DNA from: JBGNFV01 sp049645705
GTDB taxonomy: Bacteria > Bacteroidota > Bacteroidia > Cytophagales > Cyclobacteriaceae
DNA: 64,000 bases
Direction: 5' to 3'
Assembly: GCA_049645705.1 (NCBI GenBank)
Contig: JBARUK010000057.1
Coordinates: 1 to 64,000, forward strand
The position numbers and the translations under genes are program-made. Of this stretch, positions 1 to 9,279 are shown piece after piece (within the stretch, counting starts at the first letter, position 1; each line of letters begins with the position of its first letter). The notes beneath the pieces are model-generated. The model searched no databases. It was not told the origin of the DNA and was given only the letters and a program-made list of their open reading frames with translations.

Positions 1-32
1 CTTACTATCTGGTCAGGAGTACCCCGCATCAT
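1..32 (-). CDS. Start of an unidentified gene running off the left edge
   Basis: Only the first ten codons are inside the window. They read MMRGTPDQIV from an ATG at 32 (a second ATG follows at 29) and stay open to base 1. The only support is the promoter-like pair 56 bases upstream and the lack of any other reason for that promoter. The product cannot be named from ten residues. It would be transcribed in the same direction as purA but from its own promoter. Confidence 0.35.
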   Translation of the reverse strand, partial: MMRGTPDQIV

Positions 33-87
33 CACGTCAACTAACTTTTCCCTTAATTTTGACTGCCGTTGCTGTCGTAAGGGATGG

Positions 88-118
88 CAAAAGTAGAAGG
101 TCAAATCTAATTTGCAAA
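88..118 (-). promoter_or_regulatory. Bacteroidota-type promoter (TTTG / TACTTTTG)
   Basis: On the minus strand TTTG (118-115) is followed after 19 bases by TACTTTTG (95-88). This matches the -33/-7 consensus TTTG and TAnnTTTG known for the primary sigma factor of Bacteroidota. Transcription would start near base 80 and read into the partial gene at the left edge. Confidence 0.6.
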
Positions 119-201
119 ACACCAACACAGGTAATTTAGAGGAGTTTCCTTAATACCCCCCTCAATACCCCAAATTCAGCGTTTTTAATACCGAAAATTT
201 T

Positions 202-1509
202 TTAAACTTTTTGACGGTTTACTTCAGCAACTTTCAGCGCACTGCGAATAACAGTTTCTTTACGGTCCGGGCCTATGGAGACTATATTGACCGGAACGTT
301 GAGTTGAGCTTCAAGAAAGCTTACATAATCTTTGAGGCGTACCGGAAAGTCTTCATAGCTTTCAATGTCTTCAAGGCTCTGATTCCAGCCTTTGAGGGTT
401 TGGTATACGGGCTCAATAGCTTCTTCTACCATGTCTCCTGCAAAGCGCTCGGTTTGCCTTCCATCAATGTACTTGTAGGCCGTACAGACCTTGATCTCAT
501 CGAATATGTTAAGTACATCTGCTTTCATCATGAATAGCTGGGTTACGCCATTTATCATGATGGTATACTTCAGTGCAGGCAAATCAAGCCAGCCACATCT
601 TCGTGGTCTGCCGGTAGTAGCACCGAACTCATTACCTTCCTTACGCATCTTTTCACCGGTAGCATCGTGAAGCTCTGTTGGGAAAGGCCCACCTCCTACC
701 CTTGTACAGTAGGCTTTAAAGATACCATATACTTCTCCTATCTTATTAGGCGCTACTCCCAGGCCGGTACATGCCCCCGCGGCCATTGTGCTGGAACTGG
801 TAACAAAGGGATAGCTACCAAAATCAATATCCAGCAAGCTTCCCTGAGCCCCTTCTGCCAGTACTGACTTATCGTCGGCCAACGCCTGGTTCACCAGATG
901 TTCTGAATCTATCAGTTTGTACTGAGATAAATACTCTACAGCCTCAAAAAACTCCTTTTCCAGTGGTGGCAGATCATAATCGAACTGTCGGAATCTGAGC
1001 ATCGCTTCATGACCTTCTACTAAAGTACGGTACTTTGATTTGAAATCCGGAGAAATTATATCTCCTACCCGAAGGCCCTGTCTCGAGTATTTGTCCTGAT
1101 AAGCCGGGCCAATGCCTTTGAGTGTACTACCTATCTTCTGATCGCCTTTGGCATTTTCATTGGCTGCATCGAGCAGCCTGTGTGTAGGTAGTATTAATTG
1201 TGCCTTTTTAGAAATGAAAAGATTTTTCCTAAGATCGAGATCGAACTTTCCCAAATTCAATATCTCTCTTTTCAAAACTACAGGGTCCAGTACGACACCG
1301 TTGCCTATGATATTGCTGATGTCATCCCGGAATATTCCAGAGGGAATCTGATGCAGAACATGCTTTATATTATCAAACTCCAAAGTATGGCCTGCATTAG
1401 GGCCACCCTGAAAACGGGCTACAACATTGTACCGGGGGGCAAGATAATCTACGATCTTACCTTTACCCTCATCACCCCACTGGAGTCCGAGTAATACGTC
1501 TACGTTCAT
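202..1509 (-). CDS. purA: Adenylosuccinate synthetase
   Basis: This cytoplasmic enzyme of AMP synthesis condenses IMP with aspartate using GTP. At 435 residues it has the normal family length. The N-terminus carries the family phosphate-binding signature QWGDEGKGK (residues about 10-18). GNGVVLDP, the TTGRPRRCGW segment and a C-terminal GPDRKETV are also typical. The start codon overlaps the stop codon of the upstream STAS gene by one base (TAATG), so the two are very probably co-translated, with rel further upstream. Nothing unusual is seen. Confidence 0.97.
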   Translation of the reverse strand: MNVDVLLGLQWGDEGKGKIVDYLAPRYNVVARFQGGPNAGHTLEFDNIKHVLHQIPSGIFRDDISNIIGNGVVLDPVVLKREILNLGKFDLDLRKNLFISKKAQLILPTHRLLDAANENAKGDQKIGSTLKGIGPAYQDKYSRQGLRVGDIISPDFKSKYRTLVEGHEAMLRFRQFDYDLPPLEKEFFEAVEYLSQYKLIDSEHLVNQALADDKSVLAEGAQGSLLDIDFGSYPFVTSSSTMAAGACTGLGVAPNKIGEVYGIFKAYCTRVGGGPFPTELHDATGEKMRKEGNEFGATTGRPRRCGWLDLPALKYTIMINGVTQLFMMKADVLNIFDEIKVCTAYKYIDGRQTERFAGDMVEEAIEPVYQTLKGWNQSLEDIESYEDFPVRLKDYVSFLEAQLNVPVNIVSIGPDRKETVIRSALKVAEVNRQKV

Positions 1510-1859
1510 TATTTATTGATATTTACAAGGGTGTCTATTGCTTCCTGTTCACTGGCAACCACCGTAAAAATAGCATTGAGCTTTGTGATAATCAAAAGCT
1601 TCTGTACGTGCTCACTGGGATTTATCAGGATAACCTCGCCCCCTTTGTTTCTGAATTTTGTAAGCAATACTAGAAGCATTCCGATACCGGTGCTATTGAT
1701 ATACTCTACCTCTGAGATATTTATCCCACAATCCATGATCCCGGCCTCTAGCTGATCATCCACAAGACGGCTTAGTTCTTCGTCCTGTTTGGGGCCTATT
1801 AGGTCTCCTTCATACCGGATGAAAAATACGTTTTGCTTTACTTCAGTAGAAAATCTCAT
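1509..1859 (-). CDS. STAS-domain protein (anti-sigma factor antagonist type)
   Basis: This small cytoplasmic protein of 116 residues consists of one STAS domain. The segment VEYINSTGIGMLL (about residues 51-63) matches the conserved phosphorylatable-Ser loop of the SpoIIAA/RsbV family. Such proteins bind anti-sigma kinases or act as partner-switch modules. It sits between rel and purA on the same strand and its stop overlaps the purA start, so it is probably in one operon with a ppGpp enzyme. A role in stress signalling is inference, since no RsbW-like kinase is present here. Confidence 0.85.
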   Translation of the reverse strand: MRFSTEVKQNVFFIRYEGDLIGPKQDEELSRLVDDQLEAGIMDCGINISEVEYINSTGIGMLLVLLTKFRNKGGEVILINPSEHVQKLLIITKLNAIFTVVASEQEAIDTLVNINK

Positions 1860-1918
1860 GATGGTTACCCATTAGTACTGCTGAATGTCAGCCTCACAAA
1901 TATAGGGAAGAAATTAAA

Positions 1919-4141
1919 TCAGGTAGTGACACGGCTGACTTTAACTACTCCGGTCACTACTTTCAGCTTTTTAATAAGAAGTTCAAGGTGCTTGGTATCC
2001 TGAACGAATACCATAATTGTTCCATCGAAAATACCACTATCGGAATCGATGGTGATGGAGCGCATATTTACTTTTAACTCATTTGAAATAACCTCGGTAA
2101 CGTCGTTGATCAAACCAACCCGGTCGGTACCGATGATCCTGAGTCCAGCCAGGAAGGCTATTTCTTTTTGGCTCATCCACTTGGCTTTGACTACACGATA
2201 GCCATATTTACTTAATAGCTCCGCAGAATTAGGACAGGTGGTACGATGAATTTTGATACCTTCATTGACTGTAACAAAACCAAACACATCGTCTCCGGGT
2301 ATAGGGCTACAGCAGTTGGCCAGTTTGTAGTCGACAATATCCATGTCCTCACCAATAAGGAGAGAGTCCTGGTCCTGCCCCTTTATCTTACTTATCTGCT
2401 TTTTGAAGGTCTTAGCATCGGATATGTCCGAGGTGGGAGTGTTTTCGATAGTTTCCCTTACTTCTCTGAATTTTTTGATCTGAGTAGGGTCTATTGTTCC
2501 CTTTCCGATCTTATAATACAGATCCAGAACGGTCTTTTGTTCGAAGTAGGCTCTCATCTGATTGAGAATCACATCATTCATCGGCAGTTTCATCTGCCGG
2601 AGTTTGCGTCTTACTATTTCTTTCCCTTCTGATGCAGAAGCTTTTTTATCTTCTTTTAGGGAGTCCTTTATAGCACTCCTGGCTTTACTTGATTTCACAA
2701 ACTTGAGCCAATCATCATTTGGCTTTTGCTTGTTTGAAGTCAGTATTTCTACCTGATCACCATTTTTCAGCACGTGATTCAAAGGCACCAGCCGCTGATT
2801 GACCTTGGCCCCCAAGCACTTTGCTCCTACTTCGGTATGAATGTCAAACGCAAAATCTAATGCGGTGGCACCGTACGGAAGGGTTCTGAGGTCTCCTTTA
2901 GGGGTAAATACAAATACTTCCTCATTGAAAAGGTTACTTCGAAAATCATCTACAAATTCTATTGCAGAAGACTCGGACTGTTCGAGCATGTCCCTGACTC
3001 TGGATATCCACTCTTCAAGTCCACTTCTCTGTCCGGCATTTTCTTTGTATTTCCAATGGGCAGCGAAACCTTTTTCGGCAATTTCGTCCATACGCCTGGT
3101 TCGTATCTGGACTTCGACCCACTGGCCGGTTTTGCTCATGACGGTTGTGTGGAGGGATTCGTACCCATTTGCTTTAGGGGTACTTATCCAGTCTCTTAGT
3201 CTGTCGGGATTAGGCTTATAATAATCGGTAACGATCGAATAAACCTGCCAGCATGCTGCCTTTTCGACCTCTACATCAGTTTCAAGAATTATTCGAATAG
3301 CGAAAAGATCATACACTTCCTCGAAAGGAATGTTTTGCTTCTTCATCTTATTCCATATAGAGAATATGGATTTCGGCCTCCCCTTGATCAGAAAGGAGTA
3401 TCCTAAGCGGTCAATCTCTTTATGTATAGGGTTGATGAATTTGTTTATGAAGCGGGATCGAGAGGTTTTGGTAGCGGCAATCTTTTCGGCTATCCCCCGA
3501 TAGGTACTCTCGTCTGTGTATTTTAGATAAAGGTCTTCAAGTTCTGATTTAATAGTGTACAACCCCAGCCGGTGTGCCAAAGGTGCATACAGGTATATGG
3601 TTTCATTCGCAATCTTGAGCTGCTTGTGACGCGGCATGCTTTCTAGCGTACGCATGTTATGGAGGCGATCAGCAAGCTTAATGAGAATAACGCGTACATC
3701 TTCGGAAAGCGTAAGCAGCATCTTACGGAAGTTCTCTGCCTGCTGGGAACTACCATGCTCAAACACCCCACTGATCTTAGTTAGTCCGTCTATAATCTTA
3801 GTAACCTTAGGCCCGAAGTCTTTATTTATATCATGCAGTTCGTACTCTGAATCTTCTACCACATCGTGCAGGAGTGCGGATACAATAGACGTAGTACCCA
3901 AGCCTATTTCTTCCACACATATCTGTGCTACAGCAATAGGATGGTAGATATAGGGCTCACCACTTTTCCGCCGCATATCTTTATGAGCATCGACGGACAT
4001 ATTAAAGGCTTTCTTGATAATTTTAGCATCCCCATCCTTCAGAACGGGTTTAGCTTTTCTCAGCAGTCTACGGTACCTACGCAGAATCTCTTTCTTCTCT
4101 TCTTCAATGTCGACTGTGATCATACCGTCGTATCTATGCAA
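1919..4141 (-). CDS. Bifunctional (p)ppGpp synthetase/hydrolase, RelA/SpoT family
   Basis: The enzyme makes and degrades the stringent-response alarmone. The 740-residue protein has the full long-RSH layout: an HD hydrolase domain with HDVVED at 92-97, a synthetase domain (KGRPKSIFSIWNKM, then YDLFAIRI), a TGS domain, a Cys-containing zinc-finger region (NCCSPIPGDD) and a C-terminal ACT domain. The intact HD motif argues for retained hydrolase activity, so this is a Rel/SpoT type rather than a RelA type. ATGs at codon 1 or codon 7 are both possible. It is the first gene of a group with the STAS protein and purA. Confidence 0.95.
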   Translation of the reverse strand: MHRYDGMITVDIEEEKKEILRRYRRLLRKAKPVLKDGDAKIIKKAFNMSVDAHKDMRRKSGEPYIYHPIAVAQICVEEIGLGTTSIVSALLHDVVEDSEYELHDINKDFGPKVTKIIDGLTKISGVFEHGSSQQAENFRKMLLTLSEDVRVILIKLADRLHNMRTLESMPRHKQLKIANETIYLYAPLAHRLGLYTIKSELEDLYLKYTDESTYRGIAEKIAATKTSRSRFINKFINPIHKEIDRLGYSFLIKGRPKSIFSIWNKMKKQNIPFEEVYDLFAIRIILETDVEVEKAACWQVYSIVTDYYKPNPDRLRDWISTPKANGYESLHTTVMSKTGQWVEVQIRTRRMDEIAEKGFAAHWKYKENAGQRSGLEEWISRVRDMLEQSESSAIEFVDDFRSNLFNEEVFVFTPKGDLRTLPYGATALDFAFDIHTEVGAKCLGAKVNQRLVPLNHVLKNGDQVEILTSNKQKPNDDWLKFVKSSKARSAIKDSLKEDKKASASEGKEIVRRKLRQMKLPMNDVILNQMRAYFEQKTVLDLYYKIGKGTIDPTQIKKFREVRETIENTPTSDISDAKTFKKQISKIKGQDQDSLLIGEDMDIVDYKLANCCSPIPGDDVFGFVTVNEGIKIHRTTCPNSAELLSKYGYRVVKAKWMSQKEIAFLAGLRIIGTDRVGLINDVTEVISNELKVNMRSITIDSDSGIFDGTIMVFVQDTKHLELLIKKLKVVTGVVKVSRVTT

Positions 4142-4393
4142 TAACTATTGCCTTTTTTAAAAAACATATCTCACAGGCTGAATAGGCTTTCAACCTGCCT
4201 TAATAAGCAAGGTGGAAATAATGAAAAAGTTTTATTGACCGTCCAAATAGGAAGCAAAAATTTTAATCCAAATATCCACATTGCGGTCTTTGAAGACGGC
4301 ATATAATAAAGTAACAACTATAAAGAAGAAATAGAAGGGCTGAGGAGTGATTTTGCACACTCAAAATATAGCAGGAAAATCATGCGTCTAATG

Positions 4394-4425
4394 TTTGGAG
4401 ATTAATTTACACACATCTATCTTTG
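4394..4425 (+). promoter_or_regulatory. Promoter of tRNA-Leu(CAG)
   Basis: TTTG (4394-4397) and TATCTTTG (4418-4425) are separated by 20 bases, a full match to the Bacteroidota -33/-7 consensus. The expected start point is near 4432, about 7 bases before the tRNA. Confidence 0.75.
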
Positions 4426-4438
4426 TCGCTCGATTATT

Positions 4439-4520
4439 GCGGATGTGGCGAAATTGGTAGACGCGCTAGAATCAGGATCTAGTGCCGCAAGGCTTGGGGG
4501 TTCGAGTCCCTTCATCCGCA
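4439..4520 (+). tRNA. tRNA-Leu (anticodon CAG)
   Basis: The 82-nt gene has a GCGGATG/CATCCGC acceptor stem, a long class II variable arm, the GGTTCGAGTCCC T-arm and an anticodon loop ATCAGGA that gives CAG. The 3' CCA is not encoded (ACAA follows). It has its own promoter and terminator. Confidence 0.96.
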
Positions 4521-4521
4521 C

Positions 4522-4545
4522 AAGAGGCAATCAGCCTCTTTTTTT
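4522..4545 (+). terminator. Terminator after tRNA-Leu(CAG)
   Basis: The stem AAGAGGC / GCCTCTT with loop AATCA is followed by a T run. It separates the two neighbouring tRNA-Leu genes into independent transcripts. Confidence 0.8.
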
Positions 4546-4617
4546 ATAAAAAATCTAGTGGTATACTAGGTTATTCTGCAACACATTTTATAAATTTGCC
4601 GTCCGAATTGGACGTTT

Positions 4618-4699
4618 GCGGATGTGGCGAAATTGGTAGACGCACTAGACTTAGGATCTAGCGCCGCGAGGCATGGGGGTTCGAGTCCCTTCATCCGCA
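4618..4699 (+). tRNA. tRNA-Leu (anticodon TAG)
   Basis: This 82-nt class II tRNA has the same acceptor stem as the upstream copy and is nearly identical to it outside the anticodon arm and variable arm. The anticodon loop CTTAGGA gives TAG. No CCA is encoded. A -7-like element TAAATTTG (4591-4598) precedes it, without a clear -33 TTTG. Confidence 0.96.
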
Positions 4700-4710
4700 C
4701 AAACTAAAAG

Positions 4711-4752
4711 AACCCTCGATCACGATACAGGCTATCTGGATTGAGGGTTTTT
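4711..4752 (+). terminator. Terminator after tRNA-Leu(TAG)
   Basis: AACCCTCGAT pairs with ATTGAGGGTT (one G-U pair) and is followed by TTT. It ends 30 bases before the trigger factor start. Confidence 0.65.
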
Positions 4753-4781
4753 ATCTTTACAGACCTTTAATTTTTACTGCC

Positions 4782-6110
4782 TTGGATATTAATCTGAATA
4801 AAAAGTCGAACACTGAAGCCACTCTCGACGTGGTGCTGAAAGAAGATGACTATAAGCCGCAGGTAGAAGCTAAGCTTAAGGAATATAGCAAGAAAATGAA
4901 CCTCAAGGGCTTCAGGCCTGGTAAGGTACCGGTACAGGTGGTGCGTAAGATGTATGGCCAGTCTGTTCTTGTTGAGGAAGTAAACACTATCTTGAATAAG
5001 GCTGTAACAGATTATATCCGGGAAAACGAGGTAAAAGTAATAGGCGAACCTCTTCCTGATATGGAAAAAGCGAAGTCTATTGATTGGGAGAACGACACTG
5101 AGTTCACTTTCTCTTATGAAATGGGCCTGGCAGATGACTTTACTTATGATCTGGAAAGCAAGGAAGTTATCCGCTACAGTATAAAGGTTGATGATGAAAC
5201 TGTAAACGAAACCATTGATAACATTCGGCAGCAGTATGGCAAAATGACTAATCCTGATGTAAGTGATAAGGATGACATGCTATATGGCGAACTGAATGAA
5301 AAGGATGGTGAATTTACTACGACAACACTCCTGAACATTTCGAAAGCAGAAGAAAAATCTCAAGAACAATTTATTGGGGTTTCAAAGGATGACATTATCG
5401 AGTTCGACCTGCGTAAGGTGTTCCCTTCAGATGAAGAAGTAGCTACCCTTACCAGTAAGCAGGAAGAAGAGGTAAAAGAATTGAACGGTACATTTACCTT
5501 CCAGGTAGAGAACATAAACCGCACGGAACCTGCAGATCTGGATCAGGAGTTTTTCGATAAAGTACTAGGGCCGGAAGCTGCTTCCAGTGAAGAGGAATTC
5601 AAAGAGAAAGTTAGAGAGATACTAGGCGGAAACTACAAGAAAGAAACTGAAGGGTATCTTGAATACAAAATCCGAGAGAAGGTAGTAGAAGATACTGAAA
5701 TGAATCTTCCGAAGGACTTCCTGAAAAAGTGGCTTCTTGCTTCAAATGAAGGGAAGCTGACCGAAGAGGATATTGATAAGGATTTCGACCTTTACATAAA
5801 AGACCTGAAATGGTCCCTCATCCGCAATAAAATTGCCGATGACAATGAAGTAAAAGTCGAACATGAAGACGTCATGGATAAGGCTAAGGAAATGATCCGT
5901 CAGCAGCTCGGTGGCATGGTTAATCCTGCTATGGAAGCACAGCTTGATGCGTTTGCCGATAACTACCTTAAAGCTGAAGATGGACAGAATTACATGAAGG
6001 TATTCAACGAGGCGAGAGCCGAAAAAGTGTTTGAGGTAATCAAGGAAAAGGTTACGATTAAGGATAATGAAGTTAGTGTTGAGGAGTTTCAAAAAGAGGC
6101 ATCAAACTAA
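4782..6110 (+). CDS. tig: Trigger factor, ribosome-associated chaperone
   Basis: The protein binds the ribosome exit site and assists folding of nascent chains. It is 442 residues long, near the family norm, with the ribosome-binding signature GFRPGKVP at about residues 44-51. A divergent central region stands where other bacteria carry the FKBP domain, and a long helical charged C-terminal chaperone domain follows. The reading frame has no ATG near its beginning. TTG at 4782 is the first start that preserves the conserved N-terminus (DINLNKKS). It is followed by clpP and clpX in the classical order, but a terminator separates it from them. Confidence 0.94.
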   Translation: MDINLNKKSNTEATLDVVLKEDDYKPQVEAKLKEYSKKMNLKGFRPGKVPVQVVRKMYGQSVLVEEVNTILNKAVTDYIRENEVKVIGEPLPDMEKAKSIDWENDTEFTFSYEMGLADDFTYDLESKEVIRYSIKVDDETVNETIDNIRQQYGKMTNPDVSDKDDMLYGELNEKDGEFTTTTLLNISKAEEKSQEQFIGVSKDDIIEFDLRKVFPSDEEVATLTSKQEEEVKELNGTFTFQVENINRTEPADLDQEFFDKVLGPEAASSEEEFKEKVREILGGNYKKETEGYLEYKIREKVVEDTEMNLPKDFLKKWLLASNEGKLTEEDIDKDFDLYIKDLKWSLIRNKIADDNEVKVEHEDVMDKAKEMIRQQLGGMVNPAMEAQLDAFADNYLKAEDGQNYMKVFNEARAEKVFEVIKEKVTIKDNEVSVEEFQKEASN

Positions 6111-6132
6111 ATTTCGAACTTTACGTTATTAT

Positions 6133-6164
6133 AAAAGTCCTTTTATCAAAAGGGCTTTTTTTTA
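6133..6164 (+). terminator. Terminator after trigger factor
   Basis: A hairpin of AAAAGTCCTTTT with AAAAGGGCTTTT (loop ATC) is followed by a long T run. Confidence 0.75.
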
Positions 6165-6196
6165 TTTTTGCCTGGAAACCACGAAAAATTATCCAA

Positions 6197-6880
6197 ATGT
6201 TCGATAAAGATATTAGTAGAGAAGAATTCAGAAAATATGCAGTAAAGGGTCAGGGCCTGACCAGTTCAATTGTAGATTCATACATAGGCAGAGTAGAAAA
6301 CATGACTCGCTCGGTCATTGAAGAACGCCCTACCCGATTTGCAGAAATCGATGTCTTTTCCCGCCTTATCATGGACCGCATAATCTTCTTAGGTATGCAG
6401 GTCGACGATAACATCAGTAACATTATTACGGCACAATTACTTTTCCTTGAGTCTGTAGATTCTAAAAAAGATGTTACCTTATACATAAACAGTCCTGGTG
6501 GCTCGGTGTATGCCGGTCTGGGTATTTACGATACTATGCAACTTGTAGGCCCTGATGTAAGCACTATCTGTACCGGCCTTGCTGCTTCTATGGGAGCTGT
6601 ACTGCTGGCAGGAGGCGCTGAAAACAAACGTGCCGCACTACCTCACTCCCGTATTATGATCCACCAGCCACTTGGAGGCGCACAGGGCCAGGCATCAGAT
6701 ATTGAAATAACTGCTAAGCAGATCCTGATAATCAAGAAAGAATTAATGGGAATACTAGCTCAGCATTCCGGCAAGCCAGTAGAAGAAGTAGAAAAAGATT
6801 CGGATCGTGACTACTGGATGAAAGCCGATGAAGCTAAAAAATACGGCCTCGTGGATGAGGTTCTGGAAAGACGTAAATAG
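6197..6880 (+). CDS. clpP: ATP-dependent Clp protease proteolytic subunit
   Basis: This is the serine peptidase chamber that works with ClpX. The 227-residue protein carries the catalytic triad in recognisable contexts: Ser in GLAASMGAVLLAGG (about residue 131), His in RIMIHQPLGG (about 156) and Asp in SDRDYWM (about 205). An N-terminal extension before the mature domain is typical of Bacteroidota and may be processed. clpX follows 39 bases downstream on the same strand, so the two are probably co-transcribed. Confidence 0.96.
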   Translation: MFDKDISREEFRKYAVKGQGLTSSIVDSYIGRVENMTRSVIEERPTRFAEIDVFSRLIMDRIIFLGMQVDDNISNIITAQLLFLESVDSKKDVTLYINSPGGSVYAGLGIYDTMQLVGPDVSTICTGLAASMGAVLLAGGAENKRAALPHSRIMIHQPLGGAQGQASDIEITAKQILIIKKELMGILAQHSGKPVEEVEKDSDRDYWMKADEAKKYGLVDEVLERRK

Positions 6881-6919
6881 ATCCGGACTTAGTAGTTTTA
6901 GACGTTAGAAAGCAAAGTA

Positions 6920-8152
6920 ATGACACAGCAACTTTCCTGTTCATTCTGTGGAAGAAGCCGAAAAGAAGTAGATCTTTTGATTTCGGGTATTCACGCTCAT
7001 ATATGTAATGACTGTATTGATTCCGCTCTAGACATAAAAAACAAGGAGCTTAAGACCACTTCCCAAAGCACAATGCCTAAGCTCAAGCTTATCAAGCCGC
7101 GGGAAATGAAGAAGTACCTGGATGATTATGTAGTAGGGCAAATTGAGGCTAAAAAAGTCATTTCAGTAGCTGTCTACAATCACTACAAAAGACTAAAGCA
7201 GGAAAAACACGAAGATGATATAATCATCGAGAAGAGTAACATCATCATGGTTGGAGAGACAGGTACCGGTAAAACATACCTGGCCAGAACTCTGGCTAAG
7301 ATTCTTCAGGTACCTTTCTGTATTGCTGATGCCACTGTACTAACAGAAGCCGGATATGTAGGAGAAGATGTTGAGTCTATACTTACACGCTTACTCCAGT
7401 CAGCAAATTATGATGTAGAGGCTGCAGAAAGGGGTATCGTATATATTGATGAGATCGATAAGATTGCCCGTAAATCCGACAACCCGAGTATTACTCGCGA
7501 TGTGAGCGGAGAAGGTGTACAGCAGGCTTTACTGAAGCTTCTTGAAGGAACTTCTGTCAATGTACCACCGCAGGGTGGCCGTAAGCACCCTGACCAGAAA
7601 ATGATCAGTGTAAATACGGAGAACATACTCTTTATCTGTGGTGGAGCATTTGATGGAATAAGCCGGGTTATCGGTAACCGCTTGAATACTCGCCCTATAG
7701 GCTTTGCTACTAACGAAGAGGCAGAACTACTGGGATCTATCGATAAAGAGAACCTTTTGCAATATATATCAGCTCAGGACCTGAAGAATTTTGGACTGAT
7801 TCCTGAATTGATAGGCCGACTTCCTGTTCTTACTCACCTGAATCCATTGGATGCTGAAACTCTCAAGCAGATATTGACTGAACCAAAAAATGCTTTGGTA
7901 AAACAATACAAGCAACTATTCCGGATGGAAGAAATCGAACTAGAGTTTAAAGATGATGGACTCGATTATATTGTAGAAATGGCAGTGGAATTTAAACTCG
8001 GTGCAAGAGGATTGAGATCTATCTGTGAAGCTATTCTTACGGATGCAATGTTTGAACTACCTGGTAAGGGGACTAAAAAACTAGTTGTAGACAGGGAATA
8101 TGCATCTAATCAATTCAGAAAGTCTAAGTTCAATAAGCTAAAGGCTGCCTGA
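6920..8152 (+). CDS. clpX: Clp protease ATP-binding subunit ClpX
   Basis: This AAA+ unfoldase feeds substrates to ClpP. The 410-residue protein has an N-terminal C4 zinc finger (CSFCGRS...HICNDC, residues 6-32). The Walker A reads GETGTGKT, with Glu where many ClpX proteins have Pro. The Walker B is VYIDEIDKI, followed by RVIGNRLNTRPIGF, which holds the ClpP-docking region. The last 15 bases overlap the 3' end of the convergent lpxB gene, and its transcription terminator lies inside lpxB. Confidence 0.97.
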   Translation: MTQQLSCSFCGRSRKEVDLLISGIHAHICNDCIDSALDIKNKELKTTSQSTMPKLKLIKPREMKKYLDDYVVGQIEAKKVISVAVYNHYKRLKQEKHEDDIIIEKSNIIMVGETGTGKTYLARTLAKILQVPFCIADATVLTEAGYVGEDVESILTRLLQSANYDVEAAERGIVYIDEIDKIARKSDNPSITRDVSGEGVQQALLKLLEGTSVNVPPQGGRKHPDQKMISVNTENILFICGGAFDGISRVIGNRLNTRPIGFATNEEAELLGSIDKENLLQYISAQDLKNFGLIPELIGRLPVLTHLNPLDAETLKQILTEPKNALVKQYKQLFRMEEIELEFKDDGLDYIVEMAVEFKLGARGLRSICEAILTDAMFELPGKGTKKLVVDREYASNQFRKSKFNKLKAA

Positions 8153-9262
8153 TCCGTTTCTCTTCAAAGAATTTACTATATGCTCCGCTGCTTCCAGCGG
8201 AGCATTTTTTTTACCTAACAGTCTTTTAATTTCCTTGTAGCCTGCTATCATTTCCTGCCGTTCAGGTGTATTGCCGGTAAGAGCACTTAGCTCTTTTTGA
8301 ATGTTCTGCGCGGTGAGATCATCCTGGATGAGTTCAGTTACGACTTTTCTATCTGCTACTATATTTACGAGGCTAATGAACCTTATTTTTATTAATTTCT
8401 TTGCCAGAAAGTAAGTCAGTTTACTTGTCTTGTAGCCCACTACCTGCGGCACTTCGAAAAGGGCTGTTTCTAACGTAGCAGTACCACTGGTTACTATAGC
8501 TGCATCGGCCTGGCCCAGAATCTGATAGGCCTTATCGGTAAGCACCTCTACTGAAGAATGATTGACAGCAGAGCTATAGAGTTCGGCTGGTAAATTTGAT
8601 ACAGCGGCCACAACGAACCGACATGATGGCATAACATCTGCTACCTGCAGCATAATTTGGAGCATCGATTTTACCTCCTGATGTCTGCTGCCTGGCAAAA
8701 CAGCTATAATGGGGTGTTCTCTTACCTGAGGCATTGTCTCACCGTGAGAAGCTAAATAGCCATCAACTTCTTGTACTAAAGGGTTTCCCACATAAATGGC
8801 TTCAACGTTGTATTCTTTAAAAAAAGAAACCTCAAACGGAAAAATGACATACAGGTGATCGACAAGTTTCCGGATCTTATGTGCTCTTTTCCTATTCCAT
8901 GCCCATACTTTTGGGGATATGTAATAATGAACGGGAATATTTAAGGATTTTGCGTATGCAGCTATTCGTAAATTGAACCCGGGATAATCGATCAGGATAA
9001 TGGCATCCGGCGCGAAACCGGATATATCCTCTTTACATTCTCTTAAAAAACGTCTGATACGTTTCAGGTTCTTCACTACCTCGAGAAAACCCATAAAGGC
9101 AGTTTCACGGTAATGTTTTTGAAGATCCATACCAGCGGACCTCATATCATCGCCGCCCCAACCTCTTATATTGGCTTCGGGATCCCTTTCAAGAATATAA
9201 TGTATAAGCGCACCTCCATGAAGATCTCCTGAACGTTCACCGGCGATGATATAGTATTTCAT
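8138..9262 (-). CDS. lpxB: Lipid-A-disaccharide synthase
   Basis: This peripheral inner-membrane glycosyltransferase (family GT19) joins UDP-diacylglucosamine and lipid X during lipid A synthesis. The 374-residue length is standard. Recognisable family segments are the N-terminal AGERSGDLHGG, YISPKVWAWNRKRAHKI in the middle, and AVLPGSRHQEV plus TSGTATLE in the UDP-binding half. It converges on clpX with a 15-base coding overlap. The PTPS-like gene lies 17 bases upstream on the same strand and may be co-transcribed. Confidence 0.95.
   Translation of the reverse strand: MKYYIIAGERSGDLHGGALIHYILERDPEANIRGWGGDDMRSAGMDLQKHYRETAFMGFLEVVKNLKRIRRFLRECKEDISGFAPDAIILIDYPGFNLRIAAYAKSLNIPVHYYISPKVWAWNRKRAHKIRKLVDHLYVIFPFEVSFFKEYNVEAIYVGNPLVQEVDGYLASHGETMPQVREHPIIAVLPGSRHQEVKSMLQIMLQVADVMPSCRFVVAAVSNLPAELYSSAVNHSSVEVLTDKAYQILGQADAAIVTSGTATLETALFEVPQVVGYKTSKLTYFLAKKLIKIRFISLVNIVADRKVVTELIQDDLTAQNIQKELSALTGNTPERQEMIAGYKEIKRLLGKKNAPLEAAEHIVNSLKRNGSGSL
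8180..8212 (+). terminator. clpX terminator embedded in the lpxB coding sequence
   Basis: ATGCTCCGCTG and CAGCGGAGCAT form an 11-bp perfect stem with loop CTTC, followed by eight T residues. On the opposite strand the same bases encode the lpxB residues around NAPLEAAEHIV. Confidence 0.85.
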
Positions 9263-9279
9263 AAACGGTAGACAATCAT

